From contig VXBA01002727.1 of assembly GCA_013399895.1 (NCBI GenBank), forward strand, positions 333,676 to 397,675: a DNA stretch of 64,000 bases. Reading direction: 5' to 3'. The notes beneath the pieces are model-generated. The model was not told where the DNA came from. It ran no database searches and worked only from the letters and a program-made list of their open reading frames with translations. The DNA is from Serilophus lunatus (taxonomy: Eukaryota > Chordata > Aves > Passeriformes > Eurylaimidae). Below are positions 62,413 to 64,000 of this stretch, piece by piece; the stretch's first letter is position 1; the number at the start of each line of letters is the position of its first letter. The position numbers and the translations under genes were made by a program.

Positions 62413-64000
62413 TAAAAGAGAAAAGGTCTGTGTTTTCCACAGGAATGCAGTTTTTCTGCCTCTCGGTGCAATAATGAAAATTCCATCACTTTGGTTACCA
62501 TGTTCCCCTGTGGTTTATGTGAAAGGAGGGTTAATTCATAACCACCCATGGTAAAGTCTGCTGGAAAAAACCTGCTTCCATGGCCAATTTGTTTTCCCTT
62601 ATATTTTCTTAGGGATGTCCATGCAGAAGTTTATCCAGTAGGTTCTGTCCAATTAAACAGTTAATCAGCTGAGAAAATCAGCATTGGAATAATCCTGCTG
62701 TCTTTAGTGGGACTAATGTGAGGCTTAAAGTTAATTCAGAAACATTGTCACTGCTTTTAAGTGTCTTTTCACCCCTTGCCTTCGAATTCAGTGTCAGAGC
62801 AGGGATGCTGCAGCTTGGGCTCCTCCCAGCCATGGCCTGTGGAAGCTTTATGGGGGAGCAGGAGGGAGCAGAGCTGCTGGAAAGGGCTTTAAACTGGGTT
62901 TGAAGGGGATAAGGATAAACCCAGGCTCCCTGGAGATAATCCTGAGGCAGCAGCCCAGTGTTTGGAGCACAAACTCTGCCAGGGGCCTTTGGTTCTGCTC
63001 AGTGGAGGCAGAGATGGAGAACCACGTGCAGCAAAGGTGCAAAGATTGTTGATCTATTGGAAAACATGAAGGCTTGAGAACGGTCTTGTAGGAATTAGGG
63101 CTTCTCCACCAAAAAAAAAGGGAGTGGGATCCATAGCCCAGCTCAAGGGCATCCACACCAATGCTGACACGCCTTTTCTTGGCACCAAGTTATGACTATA
63201 TATTTAGAAACACATCTAATATAAATCTGCTTTAAGAAATAAAGCATCACTGGTTTACATTAAATACCCTGTTATTTATCCCTTTCCAAAGGGTAATAAC
63301 CTGCTGGGCAAATCTACCAGACAGACCTGGAAAGAGTTAAAAAAACCCCAACATTTGTTTTTGGAATTGTCCAAAGTCTGGTAGAACCAGGATGACAGCA
63401 GCACGACTGGTCTGTCTGTCTGAATTTTCTACAAAGCTTTAAATATCTCACAAGATAGCCACTTTCTTTATTCCTTCCTTTCTTATTCTCTTCTTTCCTC
63501 TTCTTTTTTTTCTGATTGTTATTTTGGTGGTATCCAAAAGCCATCCCAAAGTCTGAACCAATTTATCAGTTTCAAAAGAAAGGATAATAAACCTGTCATT
63601 TGTGGCCTGAGCAGAGAGGTTGCTGCTGCTGCTCTGATATTAAAGCTGATTAAAAGCAGACCTGCTTTTGAGTAGTTCGTGTCTTAAGACTCTGTGTTGT
63701 TCTTGGGGGAAGAATTGTTGTGACCCAAAGTGCTTTGAACTGACAAAACTATTGAGTATCAACCTAAAGGAGTGTATTGCTGGAATAATATCTACCTGAG
63801 AAGGTTCTCTTTGTGCAGTTTTTAATTTTATTTTATCTTGTTTGGAAGGCACAAGAGAATGTAGGGATAAATAGCAAGGAAGGGGTCTGTGTTTGTTGTT
63901 TGAGTAGTTCAGAATTTCTGAACTGGCTCTGCAAAGGATTTACTGGAGGCAGCCCAAGTATTTTGTGATTCTCCAGGGAGATGCTTTTGGGTTATGCAGT
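62413..64000. other. Non-coding single-copy DNA
   Basis: Downstream of the CR1 copy nothing beyond the polypyrimidine tract at 63462-63513 and a short A run near 63112-63119 is seen. Confidence 0.65.
63462..63513. repeat. Polypyrimidine tract
   Basis: Fifty-two bases that are C or T except for A at 63470 and A at 63485. Such tracts can adopt triplex (H-DNA) structures and are often length-variable. It is not followed by a usable AG, so it does not look like a splice acceptor tract. Confidence 0.8.

Noticed and set aside
1..64000. tRNA, rRNA, snRNA genes, CRISPR arrays, bacterial operons
   Set aside because: I looked for T-loop, U6-like and 5S-like motifs and for regularly spaced repeats and saw none; the sequence is eukaryotic nuclear DNA.

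Overview
The window reads as vertebrate nuclear DNA with almost no gene content, most likely from a bird and perhaps a songbird. The main evidence is repeat type. Two clear CR1 LINE 3' ends are present (about 62135-62412 on + and 37671-37758 on -), with a third, more decayed one at 11931-12017 (+), and there are no Alu, B1/B2 or L1-like sequences. Interspersed repeats are sparse. Operons, Shine-Dalgarno-led ORFs and phage or plasmid features are all absent, so the long open frames here are chance frames in non-coding sequence. The bird call is an inference from CR1 structure, not from an alignment.

Layout: from 1 to about 31.5 kb the sequence is single-copy and non-coding, with moderate to high A+T. 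It carries a few traces of what looks like an old amniote repeat, one decayed CR1 tail, a G-quadruplex motif near 28.09 kb, and several isolated blocks bounded by good splice-site matches. From 31561 to about 32740 lies the clearest accessory feature, a 5'-truncated endogenous retrovirus remnant on the minus strand. It consists of a 474-bp CpG-rich LTR with TG...CA ends, an upstream purine tract, and about 0.7 kb of internal sequence holding one open frame of about 124 codons. From 32.7 to 62.1 kb the sequence is again single-copy and non-coding, with a CR1 tail, three short tandem duplications and more splice-bounded blocks. The last 2 kb holds the best-preserved CR1 copy and a polypyrimidine tract.

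I could not recognise any protein-coding gene. The candidate exons listed (27778-27841 +, 11662-11743 +, 16568-16675 +, 5180-5233 -, 16900-17063 -, 33095-33439 -, 43279-43401 -, 43674-44016 -, 53275-53344 -) rest only on splice-site quality and an open frame. In 64 kb of random sequence several such pairs are expected by chance, they lie on both strands, and they do not assemble into one gene model. The window is best described as intergenic or intronic sequence. Many A+T-rich blocks with ATTA cores or perfect POU octamers could be conserved non-coding elements, but that needs an alignment. I saw no previously undescribed system.
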